Of a stretch of DNA of 64,000 nucleotides, positions 25,101 through 32,100 are shown in pieces (position 1 is the first letter of the stretch; each line of letters opens with the position of its first letter). Location: assembly GCA_036925085.1 (NCBI GenBank), contig JAUPFP010000001.1, positions 20,051,229 to 20,115,228 of the forward strand. Direction: 5' to 3'. Source of the DNA: Brachycybe producta (Eukaryota > Arthropoda > Diplopoda > Playtdesmida > Andrognathidae). A program made the position numbers and the translations under genes. The notes beneath the pieces were generated by a model. It made no database searches. It was given only the letters and a program-made list of their open reading frames with translations, and had not been told where the DNA came from.

Positions 25101-25675
25101 AAACGGGTTCGAACCGGTTGTGATTAGTTCGTCGATCTTGAATCATACTGGTTCAAACGCATTAGCAGATTTGTGCAACACATTAGACTAATGTTCTGCG
25201 CAAATCTGCTAATGCATATTGGGAACCGGTTTGTCAAGATCGAAGAACTGATCAGAACCGGTTCGGTTCTACCGGTTGCCACCTCTAGACGGAATCGGGT
25301 CCGATTTTTCCGGCATGTGTGCAAACAAACGGCCTTAGAGCTGACTCACACTATATAGGGGTACAAGTCACACATTCTTTTATTTTATCGATATATTTAA
25401 CAGTGCCAGCGTAACGTTCACGTCACACACTGCTGTATAAATTGATAAATTGAACTTTAGCAACATACCTAACACTTGTTATGTTTTAAAATCAGGGATC
25501 TCTTGGTATTTGGGACATCCGTCTTGGCGATCCAGTTCGGATCGTCCGTTTGGGCCACGCCGACGACAGCGTCTTAGTTCGTCAAGTACGGCACGTTGGA
25601 CACACGATAGTCTGCGACTACGGCAGCCAATTGAGGGTAGTTCGTTTTCCGGCCATTGTTGAAAAAGTCGACTGA
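3461..25675 (+). CDS. SCAP: SREBP cleavage-activating protein (SCAP), complete gene, 22 coding exons
   Basis: SCAP is a polytopic ER protein that binds SREBP and carries it to the Golgi for cleavage when sterol is low. Exons: 3461-3600, 6347-6491, 6599-6756, 8361-8495, 8591-8670, 9672-9786, 9881-10059, 10145-10286, 10569-10681, 13143-13237, 13326-13552, 14745-14925, 17544-18039, 18893-19179, 20504-20619, 20684-21347, 22376-22464, 22661-22770, 22858-23111, 23697-23909, 24364-24426, 25496-25675. Joined phases agree at every junction and give about 1,393 residues (human SCAP is somewhat shorter), stop TGA at 25673. The first exon encodes [15 protein letters not shown], then [18 protein letters not shown], matching the vertebrate N-terminus; the last ends in IVEKVD, close to the vertebrate C-terminus. 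All splice sites are GT-AG except a GC donor at 8671. The acceptor of exon 19 is uncertain (see separate entry). Confidence 0.96.
3645..3933. repeat. Inverted minisatellite of ~16-bp units in SCAP intron 1
   Basis: About twelve head-to-tail units of the type 'gcgccaaattgaataa' run from 3645 to 3850. After a short spacer the same units continue in reverse complement to 3933 (TTTGGCGTTTGTTCCA). The whole can fold back on itself. Any protein read from it is only a translation of the repeat. Confidence 0.85.
3934..4116. mobile_element. MITE, 9-bp-TSD family, 5' truncated
   Basis: Shares 'agaagttggctcc', the internal 'gacgttgaaaagggcggagc' block and the right end 'ctaattgcctgt' with 2822-3026. 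The first ~20 bases of the left end are missing, and the minisatellite abuts directly. Confidence 0.7.
4316..5110. mobile_element. TTAA-family B element, degenerate copy
   Basis: The left end 'gaggctacgtcgg' and a right side containing 'gcggagattttttgaagtaaat' match inverted ends of the complete copies at 18151-18849 and 61441-62075. The interior has the family block 'aaggtgcacattgcactttg'. Flanking TTAA sites are not intact. Confidence 0.6.
5224..5937. mobile_element. TTAA-family A element, complete copy
   Basis: Ends GAGCCTAGATAT and ...ACTAGGCTC, flanked on both sides by TTAA (5220-5223, 5938-5941). About 714 bp, non-coding, in SCAP intron 1. TTAA target duplication points to piggyBac- or Kolobok-type mobilisation. 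Confidence 0.8.
6118..6262. repeat. Interspersed repeat, AGAGGTGGCAAC type
   Basis: Begins 'agaggtggcaacgggtagaa' and is rich in GAACCGGTTC palindromes. The same wording, with an inverted copy of this start, is at 24951-25288 in SCAP intron 21. Confidence 0.6.
7120..8250 (+). repeat. Tandem ~450-bp repeat in SCAP intron 3
   Basis: Three successive, partly decayed copies begin near 7226, 7577 and 8043, each with 'agttgacaaaatgttgc', then 'gagacaaaacacaaa', 'aaatgttttagaattgtcgcc' and 'cagcttggtgtggatcgg'. The third is cut short about 110 bases before exon 4. Open reading stretches here are only repeat translation. Confidence 0.7.
8671..8676 (+). other. Non-canonical GC splice donor (SCAP intron 5)
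   Basis: Exon 5 ends '...TTAGCCG' and the intron begins GCAAGT. Only this junction joins in phase with exon 6 (ATATTTTATTCGGAG) to give SLA-D-ILFGVP, which matches the conserved SCAP sequence. The acceptor is TAG at 9669-9671, so this is a GC-AG intron. Confidence 0.9.
8812..9508 (-). mobile_element. Solo LTR (gypsy-like) in SCAP intron 5
   Basis: Starts TGTAATGTCCC and ends GTTGCCACA (TG...CA), flanked by the same 4 bases, CTTG (8808-8811 and 9509-9512). It is 697 bp and more GC-rich than its surroundings. On the minus strand it carries AATAAA (complement of 9112-9120 region), as does the 837-bp LTR at 32073, suggesting the same orientation. No internal retroelement sequence remains, as expected after LTR-LTR recombination. 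Confidence 0.75.
10937..11325. mobile_element. MITE with GAGCCCTGT ends in SCAP intron 9
   Basis: Left end GAGCCCTGTGAAGGACAG, right end CTGTCCTTCTTGACAGGGCTC. The interior is an extended palindrome around 'ggccatgttaattatgcc' and its complement, with many TCGAC/GTCGA steps. Non-coding. Confidence 0.75.
11326..12150. other. SCAP intron 9, no feature recognised
   Basis: AT-rich intronic sequence. A fragment of the repeat that carries 'ggtggcgccgtccgtgg' lies near 11570; otherwise nothing is assignable. Confidence 0.4.
12157..12565. mobile_element. Palindromic repeat with G-rich/C-rich ends
   Basis: The left part (GGGAGGGGAAGGGG, then 'gctattttgttgaa') pairs with a right part ('catcaaaaatagc', then CCTCCCCCCCC). 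Internal 'agtcggaacagtcaac' pairs with 'gttgacttg...gttccgact'. Non-coding. Confidence 0.55.
12770..13075. mobile_element. Foldback element, 'gttttagaaactagaagggt' family
   Basis: 'gttttagaaactagaagggt' on the left is matched by 'ccttctagtttttaaaacac' on the right, and 'cttaagggtattttcatgtt' by 'aacatgataatacccttaag'. It ends just upstream of SCAP exon 10. Relatives lie at 19380-20060, 23280-23545 and 53090-53385. Confidence 0.7.
13553..14744. other. SCAP intron 11, no feature recognised
   Basis: AT-rich; no inverted repeat, coding segment or RNA gene could be supported. Confidence 0.4.
15165..15700. repeat. Foldback repeats in SCAP intron 12
   Basis: Two inverted arrangements: 'attggcaaaagccaaaaaaatttta' around 15270 pairs with sequence near 15370, and 'agtttctcctttttcaaactgttataaaaggtttatttt' precedes a family-type 'actagtttctaaaacac' end near 15640. 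A run of 18 G follows at about 15734. Confidence 0.5.
15912..16078. repeat. (TA)n microsatellite followed by a ~100-bp near-perfect hairpin
   Basis: 15912-15978 is a TA-rich microsatellite. 15979-16078 is a nearly perfect inverted repeat with arms of about 47 bp ('aaatttcgtcttaaaagaaa' ... complement) and a loop of only a few bases (TTATA). Confidence 0.85.
16507..16932. mobile_element. TTAA-flanked MITE with GTTCGCGAAC-type interior
   Basis: Left: TTAA then AGCCGCGTATAGACCAA. Right: TTTGGTCTGTACGAGGC then TTAA. The interior is full of 'gttcgcaaac' motifs in both orientations. A comparable interior is seen at 57398-57773. Non-coding. Confidence 0.6.
16933..17300. repeat. Inverted repeat with TTTGAAACACTTTTCGAC blocks
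   Basis: 'ttgaaacacttttcgacagc' near 16956 is matched by 'gtcgaaaagtgtttcaaaag' near 17260. Probably another foldback element; limits uncertain. Confidence 0.45.
18073..18110 (-). mobile_element. Helitron-like 3' terminus, isolated, in SCAP intron 13
   Basis: On the minus strand: hairpin CCGTCCCAGGACGG, then GGCTCCACTACTAG followed by T. This is the same terminus (hairpin, about 10 bases, CTAG) that ends the full copy at 47910-48265. The rest of the element is lost at the neighbouring TTAA element. Confidence 0.65.
18151..18849. mobile_element. TTAA-family B element, complete copy
   Basis: Ends GAGGCTACATC and GATGTAGCCTC, flanked by TTAA (18147-18150, 18850-18853). It is 699 bp, palindromic over much of its length and non-coding, and ends only about 40 bases before the splice acceptor of SCAP exon 14. 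Confidence 0.85.
19380..20060. mobile_element. Two adjacent foldback elements in SCAP intron 14
   Basis: Two successive units (about 19400-19690 and 19780-20060) each carry 'tttagaaactagaaggg', 'cacttaagg-tatttt' and, after an AT-rich loop, their complements ending in 'ttctagtttctaa'. Same family as 12770-13075. Confidence 0.7.
20093..20465. mobile_element. MITE with TAATGGTCCAGACACACATG end
   Basis: The left end TAATGGTCCAGACACACATG is mirrored at the right by CATGTGTGTTGGTACTATTA. The interior has GGGCCGG/CCGGCCC steps. It ends 38 bases before exon 15. Confidence 0.55.
20504..25675 (+). CDS. SCAP: SCAP cytosolic WD40 half (exons 15-22)
   Basis: Residues about 832-1393, the part that in known SCAPs holds SREBP. 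WD-type ends are visible in order: EIRVWDS (exon 15), EFWDT (16/17 junction), [10 protein letters not shown] (19), VCLWDLQTG and LLVWERF (20), GIWDIR (22). Exon 16 (664 bases) encodes a long acidic, serine-rich, probably disordered insertion within the first blades, ending in a conserved [20 protein letters not shown] stretch. Exon 20 to 22 blocks match vertebrate SCAP closely. The introns here carry small inverted-repeat elements. Confidence 0.93.
21895..22170. repeat. Short tandem duplication and TGTTGTCACC inverted ends
   Basis: A 38-39 base unit ('acttttaatttactattcaa' to 'tatttccta') is directly repeated at about 21950-22015. Flanking 'ccatgtgttgtcacc' and 'ggtgacaacatttg' are inverted, so the region may be a small element. 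Confidence 0.5.
22771..22872 (+). other. SCAP intron 18, very short, with three in-phase acceptors
   Basis: The donor GTTAGT at 22771 follows '...ATGCATCGTCGAA'. Reading on meets two stops, so an intron is required. Acceptor AGs at 22857, 22872 and 22878 all restore the same frame, so the exon 19 start could be 22858, 22873 or 22879. I used 22858; the intron is about 87-108 bases. Confidence 0.6.
23280..23545. mobile_element. Long palindromic foldback element in SCAP intron 19
   Basis: 'gttactattttatgatgatc' (about 23340) is matched by 'gatcatcataaaatagtaac' (about 23460), and the outer 'tagaaactaggtaatta' by 'taatttgttcatttagtttcta'. The arms are about 100 bp or more. Same outer motif as the other foldback copies. 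Confidence 0.75.
24595..24935. other. Coding-like GC-richer segment in SCAP intron 21, unassigned
   Basis: Open on both strands for about 100 codons and higher in GC than the intron around it. On the minus strand one frame is cysteine-rich (about 24550-24790: [17 protein letters not shown]), another is Ser/Thr-rich. I do not recognise either. It may be a fragment of a mobile element or of another gene; it is not part of SCAP, whose exons 21 and 22 flank it. Confidence 0.3.
24951..25288. mobile_element. MITE-like repeat, GGTTGCCACCTCT end
   Basis: Rich in GAACCGG/CCGGTTC. The right end 'ggttctaccggttgccacct' is the complement of the repeat start at 6118. Internal 'gcaaatctgctaatgcat' occurs in direct and inverted form. 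Confidence 0.6.
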
Positions 25676-26430
25676 TTTTGTGTTTTTTTTTTACGATCAA
25701 AACCAGGTTGTATTTATAGAACACATTTCAGTTTTTTATTTTTTTAAAATTTAGATATTAATATGAATTATGAAATATTTTTTTAAGAAAAAAAAAATGT
25801 CTAGCAAAGTTTTTTTTTCTCGATGATTCGGAAAATCTTGACTTGTAAAAAAAAAAAAGTTTTCATCACGACCCTTAGTATCTTAAATTGAGGAAACGTA
25901 TCTCAAAATCATAAAAATTGTGAATATTTTGCAAATTTTTTTTTTTTTTTCGTTGCTAAAAATGATTTTAATTTAATTTTAATTTATTTGTTCGTTGTAT
26001 GAAAATTTTTCATCATTTGATGGTCTTTTATCAAATCAAATTCGGTTTTCAAACGAGTTATCGAAAATGGTTTTTTGTTTTGTTTTTTCTTCTGAAATGA
26101 GAAGTTTCGGAAGAACGTGAAATATATGGATAGTATATTAGAAACTCGAAATAGTAAATGAATTTGCTTAAAAGTATCTTTGTGACAGTATCTCTTTATG
26201 TGTTGCGTAAGCAGTTGTATCTGGAAGTACATCCTGCGAATGTCGAGGGTAAGTATGCCCACTATTGTGTCCTCAAAAATAAGTGCACAACTAAAGCCTA
26301 CTACACTAATTACCTAGCTTTACGGCCAAGATACGTTCTGACAAAGGTAGCAGTAAAGCGAAATTGCCGTATAATGAATCATTTATTTTCAACTTAAGTG
26401 ACAACTTAGTAAATTTCGTGATATAGACAT
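25676..26430. other. SCAP 3' flank
   Basis: AT-rich sequence after the stop codon. It presumably includes the 3' UTR, but no convincing AATAAA close to the stop was found. No other feature seen. Confidence 0.4.
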
Positions 26431-26434
26431 TTGC

Positions 26435-26750
26435 AATATAGACACTTGCCCTAAAGCCATTCGCCTTAATGCCAATTGCTCTAAAGGGATGATTGCCCTA
26501 ATGAGACGTTTGCCCTAAAGGGACCATTTGCCCTAAAACCACTTTTTCTCTTGTCTTTCGGGTGAAGTATGTTAAATAGGTTCTGCATTCCGCAAGTGTG
26601 CAAAAAAAAAACGCTTAATGACATTTAGAATGTTGATTAGGGCAAACGTACCTTTAGGGCAAATGTCTTTTTAGGGCAAATTGTTTTTCGGTGTGTCTTT
26701 ATGGCAAATATTCCTTTAGGACAAATGTTTCTAGGACAACTGTTGTCTGG
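26435..26750. repeat. Inverted array of ~16-bp units (gcaaatgtccctttag type)
   Basis: From about 26435 to 26545 units read 'ttgccctaaagggacc'; after a spacer they read 'ttagggcaaatgtc' on the same strand until about 26740. So the same minisatellite is arranged as a large foldback. The unit recurs as a one-way array at 54226-54580. Confidence 0.75.
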
Positions 26751-27012
26751 GTGTCGTTTGAAAACGTGAGTAATTTGGTTTCAAAACAATTTCTCTGTGT
26801 TATGACACCTGGCAAATTATAGTTTCTTCATTTTTTTTTGTTAGCGTTAATATAGTAACGAAGACATTTAGCCTTTACAGCCAGGTCAATACTAACGGAC
26901 AAATGAGGAAATCAATTTGCTTGTTGTATGTGCAGTCAAGGCTTTTTCTCCTCTTCTGAGCGTTCAAATGGGATACAACAAATTATGGAGGTAGGTTACG
27001 AGGTTTTTTTTT

Positions 27013-27403
27013 TAAGACTGTACCGAGCCGATTTTTGCCGATTTACTGCTAATCTGCAAAAATCGGATCGGCAAACAAATGTTAACCGATTTCTGCACTC
27101 AACAATTAGGTCTGCTCCCCGATAAAACGGCAGCTGTTGATCGTTAATCAATTTATTACCAACTTTATCACTAATTCATCTTTAAAAGGAAATTGTTGCC
27201 TTGCCATTGCTTTGTAAACTAGACAATTATAATTTAACTCTTTTTTCCATACGTTTTTGTGCGAACCACTTCTCTTGACCGACGCAAGCAGCCAAACTCG
27301 GTAGTGAAAATCGGCATGATCGGATCGCTTAAATCGATTGGCATGCCAATTTTTTTTTGTGTAATTGGTTCCGTGAAAAAAAGTGTGATCGGTACAGCCT
27401 TAG
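27013..27403. mobile_element. MITE with CTGTACCGA ends
   Basis: Left 'taagactgtaccgagccgat', right 'gatcggtacagcctta'. The interior repeats AATCGGATCGGCA and GCCGATTTTTGCCG. Non-coding. Confidence 0.55.
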
Positions 27404-27524
27404 TTTTTTATTGTACCATAATTAAGATATTGAAGTATTTTTCAAAGTCGTTTTTCTAAGAGACATTTATCTTTAGCGCTGTATGTGTCCCCTTACTCAT
27501 ATTTGCAGTACAAACATGTTTTAA

Positions 27525-29040
27525 GAGGCTACATCACAAAATCACTTTAAAAAATATCCGCAAAGAGCGCTAGGATGGTTTTTCTATTGAGCCCATAGAC
27601 CCGATGTTAAGGAAAAAACGTTAATTTTTAAAATAAACAGTAGCGACAATATATTTATTATTCATATTTAAAGTTGTCCAATTTTGATGGTTCAAAGTGC
27701 AATGTGCACCTTAAATATATGCTAATCTGGTAATAAAATGACAAAAAATCGGAAAGTGTGCTTCTATTTTTAAAAAAAAATATTTCAAAATCGCGAATTT
27801 TTAACTTTATGTTAAACTCCAATGCTCCTCAATGGAGCACAAGAAAAACAATCATTAAGAGCCTAGATCCATGTCCATCTTGTTGTTTTGAACAGACGAC
27901 AACGAGACAAATGAGTGTTCTTATATGGAGTTACTAAAACTGCAAGAAATCGCCTCACAATCGCTCAATTAAAATACAGTAAAGCGCAAAATGCAATAAA
28001 AACTATTGTTCTTCATGTGCTCGATTTATATAATTTTTGAAAAGGTCCTTCTATTTTTAAACAAGGTTCAAAGTCGTTCGTTTTCTTAACCCCATGTTAA
28101 ACCCCATTGGCCCCAAAACCGTCCCACAAACATTTGAAAAACTCTCGTTAAAAACGATTTAGAACAATAACAAAATAATTAGCACATACATTCATGTATT
28201 GGCTTCACGATGTTTCCTTTTTTATAAATTTTGAAAAGGTCCTTCTATTTTTTAAGAACGTTTAAAATCGTACGTTTTTTAACTCCATGTTAAGTCCCAT
28301 AGGACTAAAACACCATCCAACAAAAGTTAAGAGAACTCTCATTAAAAATGATTTAGAACAATCAGAAAAATTAGCACGTACTTACACGTGTTTATTGCCT
28401 TCAGGATTATTCCTTTTTCTAAATTTTAAAAGGGCTTTCTATTTTTAAATAACATTTAAAATCTTACGTTTTTTTAACTCCAAGTTAAGTCCCATAGGAG
28501 CAAAAAACCGTCACCCAAACATTTGAAGAACTCCCATTAAAACGACTTGAGAACAATCACACAAAAGTTAGCACGTGCATTAATCTATTGGCTTCACCAT
28601 GTTTTCTTTTTATAAGATTAGAACGCGAAATTATTTTTCTATTAATTATTATGTGACTTCGAACTGGGAGAAAAAACGTTAAAAACCGGTTTTCAATCAA
28701 CAACGATCGCAGCGCCTACATTCGGAGAAATTTTGAAATAAACGCTATATCTAGGCTCTTAAAATGTTAATAAAAATATCTAAAAATTATTTTTAAAAAA
28801 AAATCAACACGTTCGCCGATGTGTTGGCTTCACTGTGGTATACTTTATAGATTTTTTTTAACAAAAATTATTTTTAGGTATTTTTATGAACATTTTAATG
28901 GTTGTGTTTTTCTTACTCACGAAATTATTTTTCTGTTAATTATTATGTGACTTGAAACCTGAAGGAAAAACGTTAAAAAAACGATTGCAGAGCCTATATT
29001 TGGAAGTTTTTTGAACTAAATGCTGTATCTAGGCTTTTAA
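27525..29040. mobile_element. TTAA-family B element split by a nested family A element
   Basis: 27525-27854 is the left part of a family B copy (TTAA then GAGGCTACATCAC). It is interrupted at an internal TTAA by the family A element at 27859-28758 and resumes at 28763 with 'aatgttaataaaaatatc'. From about 28919 to 29036 the sequence is again a family A right end (...TATCTAGGCTTTTAA), so the outer copy is itself a composite. Confidence 0.7.
27859..28758. mobile_element. TTAA-family A element, complete and nested
   Basis: Ends GAGCCTAGATCC and ATATCTAGGCTC, with TTAA on both sides (27855-27858, 28759-28762). About 900 bp, the longest family A copy here, non-coding. Confidence 0.85.
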
Positions 29041-29067
29041 CTTTCAATCAATTTTCTATTTTCAACT

Positions 29068-29182
29068 TTAGGGTTTGCACAACCCACGATACCTTGTCGA
29101 ACATGGTTTTCCCTGACATTTAGAACAGGCTCTTCCTTTCTGGAACATGAAAGTTTTTTTTCCGCGTTGAGAAATATTCCCT
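29068..29182 (-). CDS. CAP gene terminal exon
   Basis: 115 bases ending in TAA at 29068-29070. The acceptor TTTTCAG is good. It encodes GNISQRGKKTFMF, CSKCQGKPC and GLCKP: the Cys-rich tail that closes antigen-5-like proteins. Confidence 0.85.
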
Positions 29183-32100
29183 CTGAAAATAATTTTAAAA
29201 AGTAATCATTTATCTCTGAATTTTTTGTGATTCAAATTTAACCATTTTTATATACCCAGGTGCGTAGTTGCAAACGTAAAGATGAGTGACGTAGTAATAT
29301 TTTCTGTACTGAGCATAACCGCATCCGATGGCATAAGTATCGGCCCAAACGATCTTTTTTAACGAAAACAAATCTTCAGTTTTAATGTTTTGTCAGACAG
29401 GCGACTTTTTGGTAGACATGTTTTGGTATATATTTCCGACAAAAAAAGAAGCTTGGGATCCACTGCTGTAGACCATGTTTAATGTTTAAACGCATTTAAA
29501 GTGGCTCTATAGATATTTATTTGTTTTTGTCCCTCTGAACGGCGCCACTGCGGTGACTTATGTTATGCTCCATAGACGCTTTTATAAATATTTGGACGCA
29601 AAAACGTCAAGTGAACGTTTTTTTTAAACAACATCTTATATATAAAACAAAGTCGAAATTTCTTTGCACGTTATAGGCTTTTGAACGGTGAGGGCTAGCG
29701 TCATGAAATTTGCACAGGTTATTCTTTCTGGAATTTCCGAGTTAATGCAACTATTTTCAGTTCACTACGTCATTCCTTTCCTGAGTTTTACACGTGGTGC
29801 ACGTCTTCATATATAGGCAATGAGGATGGGACCTCGCAAGCTAAATATCAATATTGACATTGATAGTGATATCGAAGAGGTCACTATCGATGGTTCAATA
29901 TATTGAATATCTACATCGATATGTCGATACTATTGTTGGCCGGGTCGCATATTTTCACCTCGAACATGTGAACTCGAACAGTGAAATAATTCGCCAAGTG
30001 TACGTATCATGTGGAACAGGACAAATCCTAAATTTTCTTGAATCCGAATCCTAAAAGGTTCTGGAATCCTTTGAATCTCCCGAATCTCGAATCCTTCATA
30101 TAAGAATCACAAATTATTCATTAAGAAGATACAAATAAATGAAATAATATTAAATATTAAATGATTAATAATAAAAAACAAGTGTGGCACTCAGGGCCGC
30201 CACAAGGTGATATTGGTGAGCCGGGTTCGACCACCGAAATTGCGACAATCGCCGGGTTTTATTGTTAGTGAACGCTTCTATTGGACGTTAATGGAGTTAA
30301 AACTAATTTTAATCAAAGTTTTTAACAGTTTTTTTTGGTTAGGATTCGAAAGACGAAAAAAAACGTGAAGATTCGTGTAGATTTCAAGATTCGCCGGATT
30401 CGAGGATTCGAATGTCCCATCCCTAGTATATTCTATAGTTTTATTTTAAAGGCATATTTTAAACTTGAGTTGTGCACGGTATCAATTTCTTTTTACTTGC
30501 CTGTGTATAATGTCCAGTCTTCGTATTAAACACAAATCTATTTCCATTTCTGTAGAATCTTTTTTCATCGTACCACGCCTTAATTGCCCATTGGAAGTTC
30601 ATTGTGGTAGAGCCACTTATAAAAGCCACATTTTGTCCAACATGTCCTGGAAATTTAACTTGAAAGTTGAAACAGAAAAATTGGACAAACTCTACATTAA
30701 TATGAGAAAGGTTTCAAAAATAATTTACACTTCTTCACTTGTGCTCTTTAGCATTTATAACTGTTATATTATTCGGTACATCTCAGGGTCCCAGGATGAT
30801 AATCTATCCCGGGGCCCTTTTTCCGAAAAAAGGAAAAAACGACGCGCATGCGTACACCAGAGAAAATGAAAATCTCATTTTCTCTTTCAAATATAAAAAA
30901 GGGGAGATGATAGAATTTCTTTTCCTCCCTTTTATGAACGTCATCAATTTCTAATTGGTTTGTTACTTAATTGGTCTGACGTCATAAAAGGGCGGAGGAA
31001 AAGAAATTCTAATGCTGGGCACAATTGCCTGTGAATTTTGCTCCCGTCATTTATGACGGGCTACCCCACTAGTATATATATATTAAGCCAGGTCTGTGTG
31101 TGTGTGTGATTAACGCTGTACAAACAAGGACAAAAACCTTGAAGCACGTCGGAATTTATATAAATTTAAATGAATAAATGAACCGCTTTTTTTCTCAAGG
31201 TCAACTATATGTTGCACACTCCCCATAAAAGAACCCCATGATATTAAATTGGAGAGGGGAAAAGGTTGGAAAGTGTAGAAGGGGGAGCGAGAGAGAAACG
31301 TGGAGGGAGAAAAAGTGGGAGGGGGTGACTGAAATTGAAATGAAAGGAGTAAAAAAGGAACAAACGACGCGCATGCGCACACCAGAGAAAATGAAAAACT
31401 CATTTTCTCTTTCAAATATAAAAAGGGGAGGGGATAATAGTAGCAAAATTAAACTAGAATTTATCACGGGCAACTGTGCCCAGCATTAGAATTTCTTTTC
31501 CTCCGCCCTTTTATGAACGTCATCAATTTCTAATTGGTTTATTGCTTGGTCTGACATCATAAAAGGGCGGAGGAAAAGAAATTCTAATGCTGGGCACAAT
31601 TTAAGGCCTGTGAATTTTGCTCCCGTCATTTATGACGGGTTACCCCACAAGTATGATAATATTTGGCATATTAATATTCTGTAATTTGATTTTGTGGCTG
31701 TTAATAACATTATGAGCTATACATGGTACATGTTGTATGACAGTCTTAATACTTTTCTGTAAATTGACATTCACATCTCAGATTTTTTTTAAATAGTGAT
31801 TTTAATTTAAATCGTGATTTTTGTTTAAATAGTGATTTTAATTTAAATCGTGATTTTTGTTTAAATCATGATTTTTTTCTTTTCATATCTTTAAATTTCT
31901 GATATAAAAAGGGGCTTATTTTTTACAATTATTTCATTTTACAATAATTGTAAAAGTAGAGCCTCTGTTAGGGTGGTAACCGCCTTAATCTTCTGAAAAA
32001 AAGTAGAAGATGTCTTCTTGGACATGGTTCCAATGTGGTGGTTACCTTTACCTGATCCTTGCTGCTGGGGATTGTAACGACCCGACTTGGTCGCTACAAT

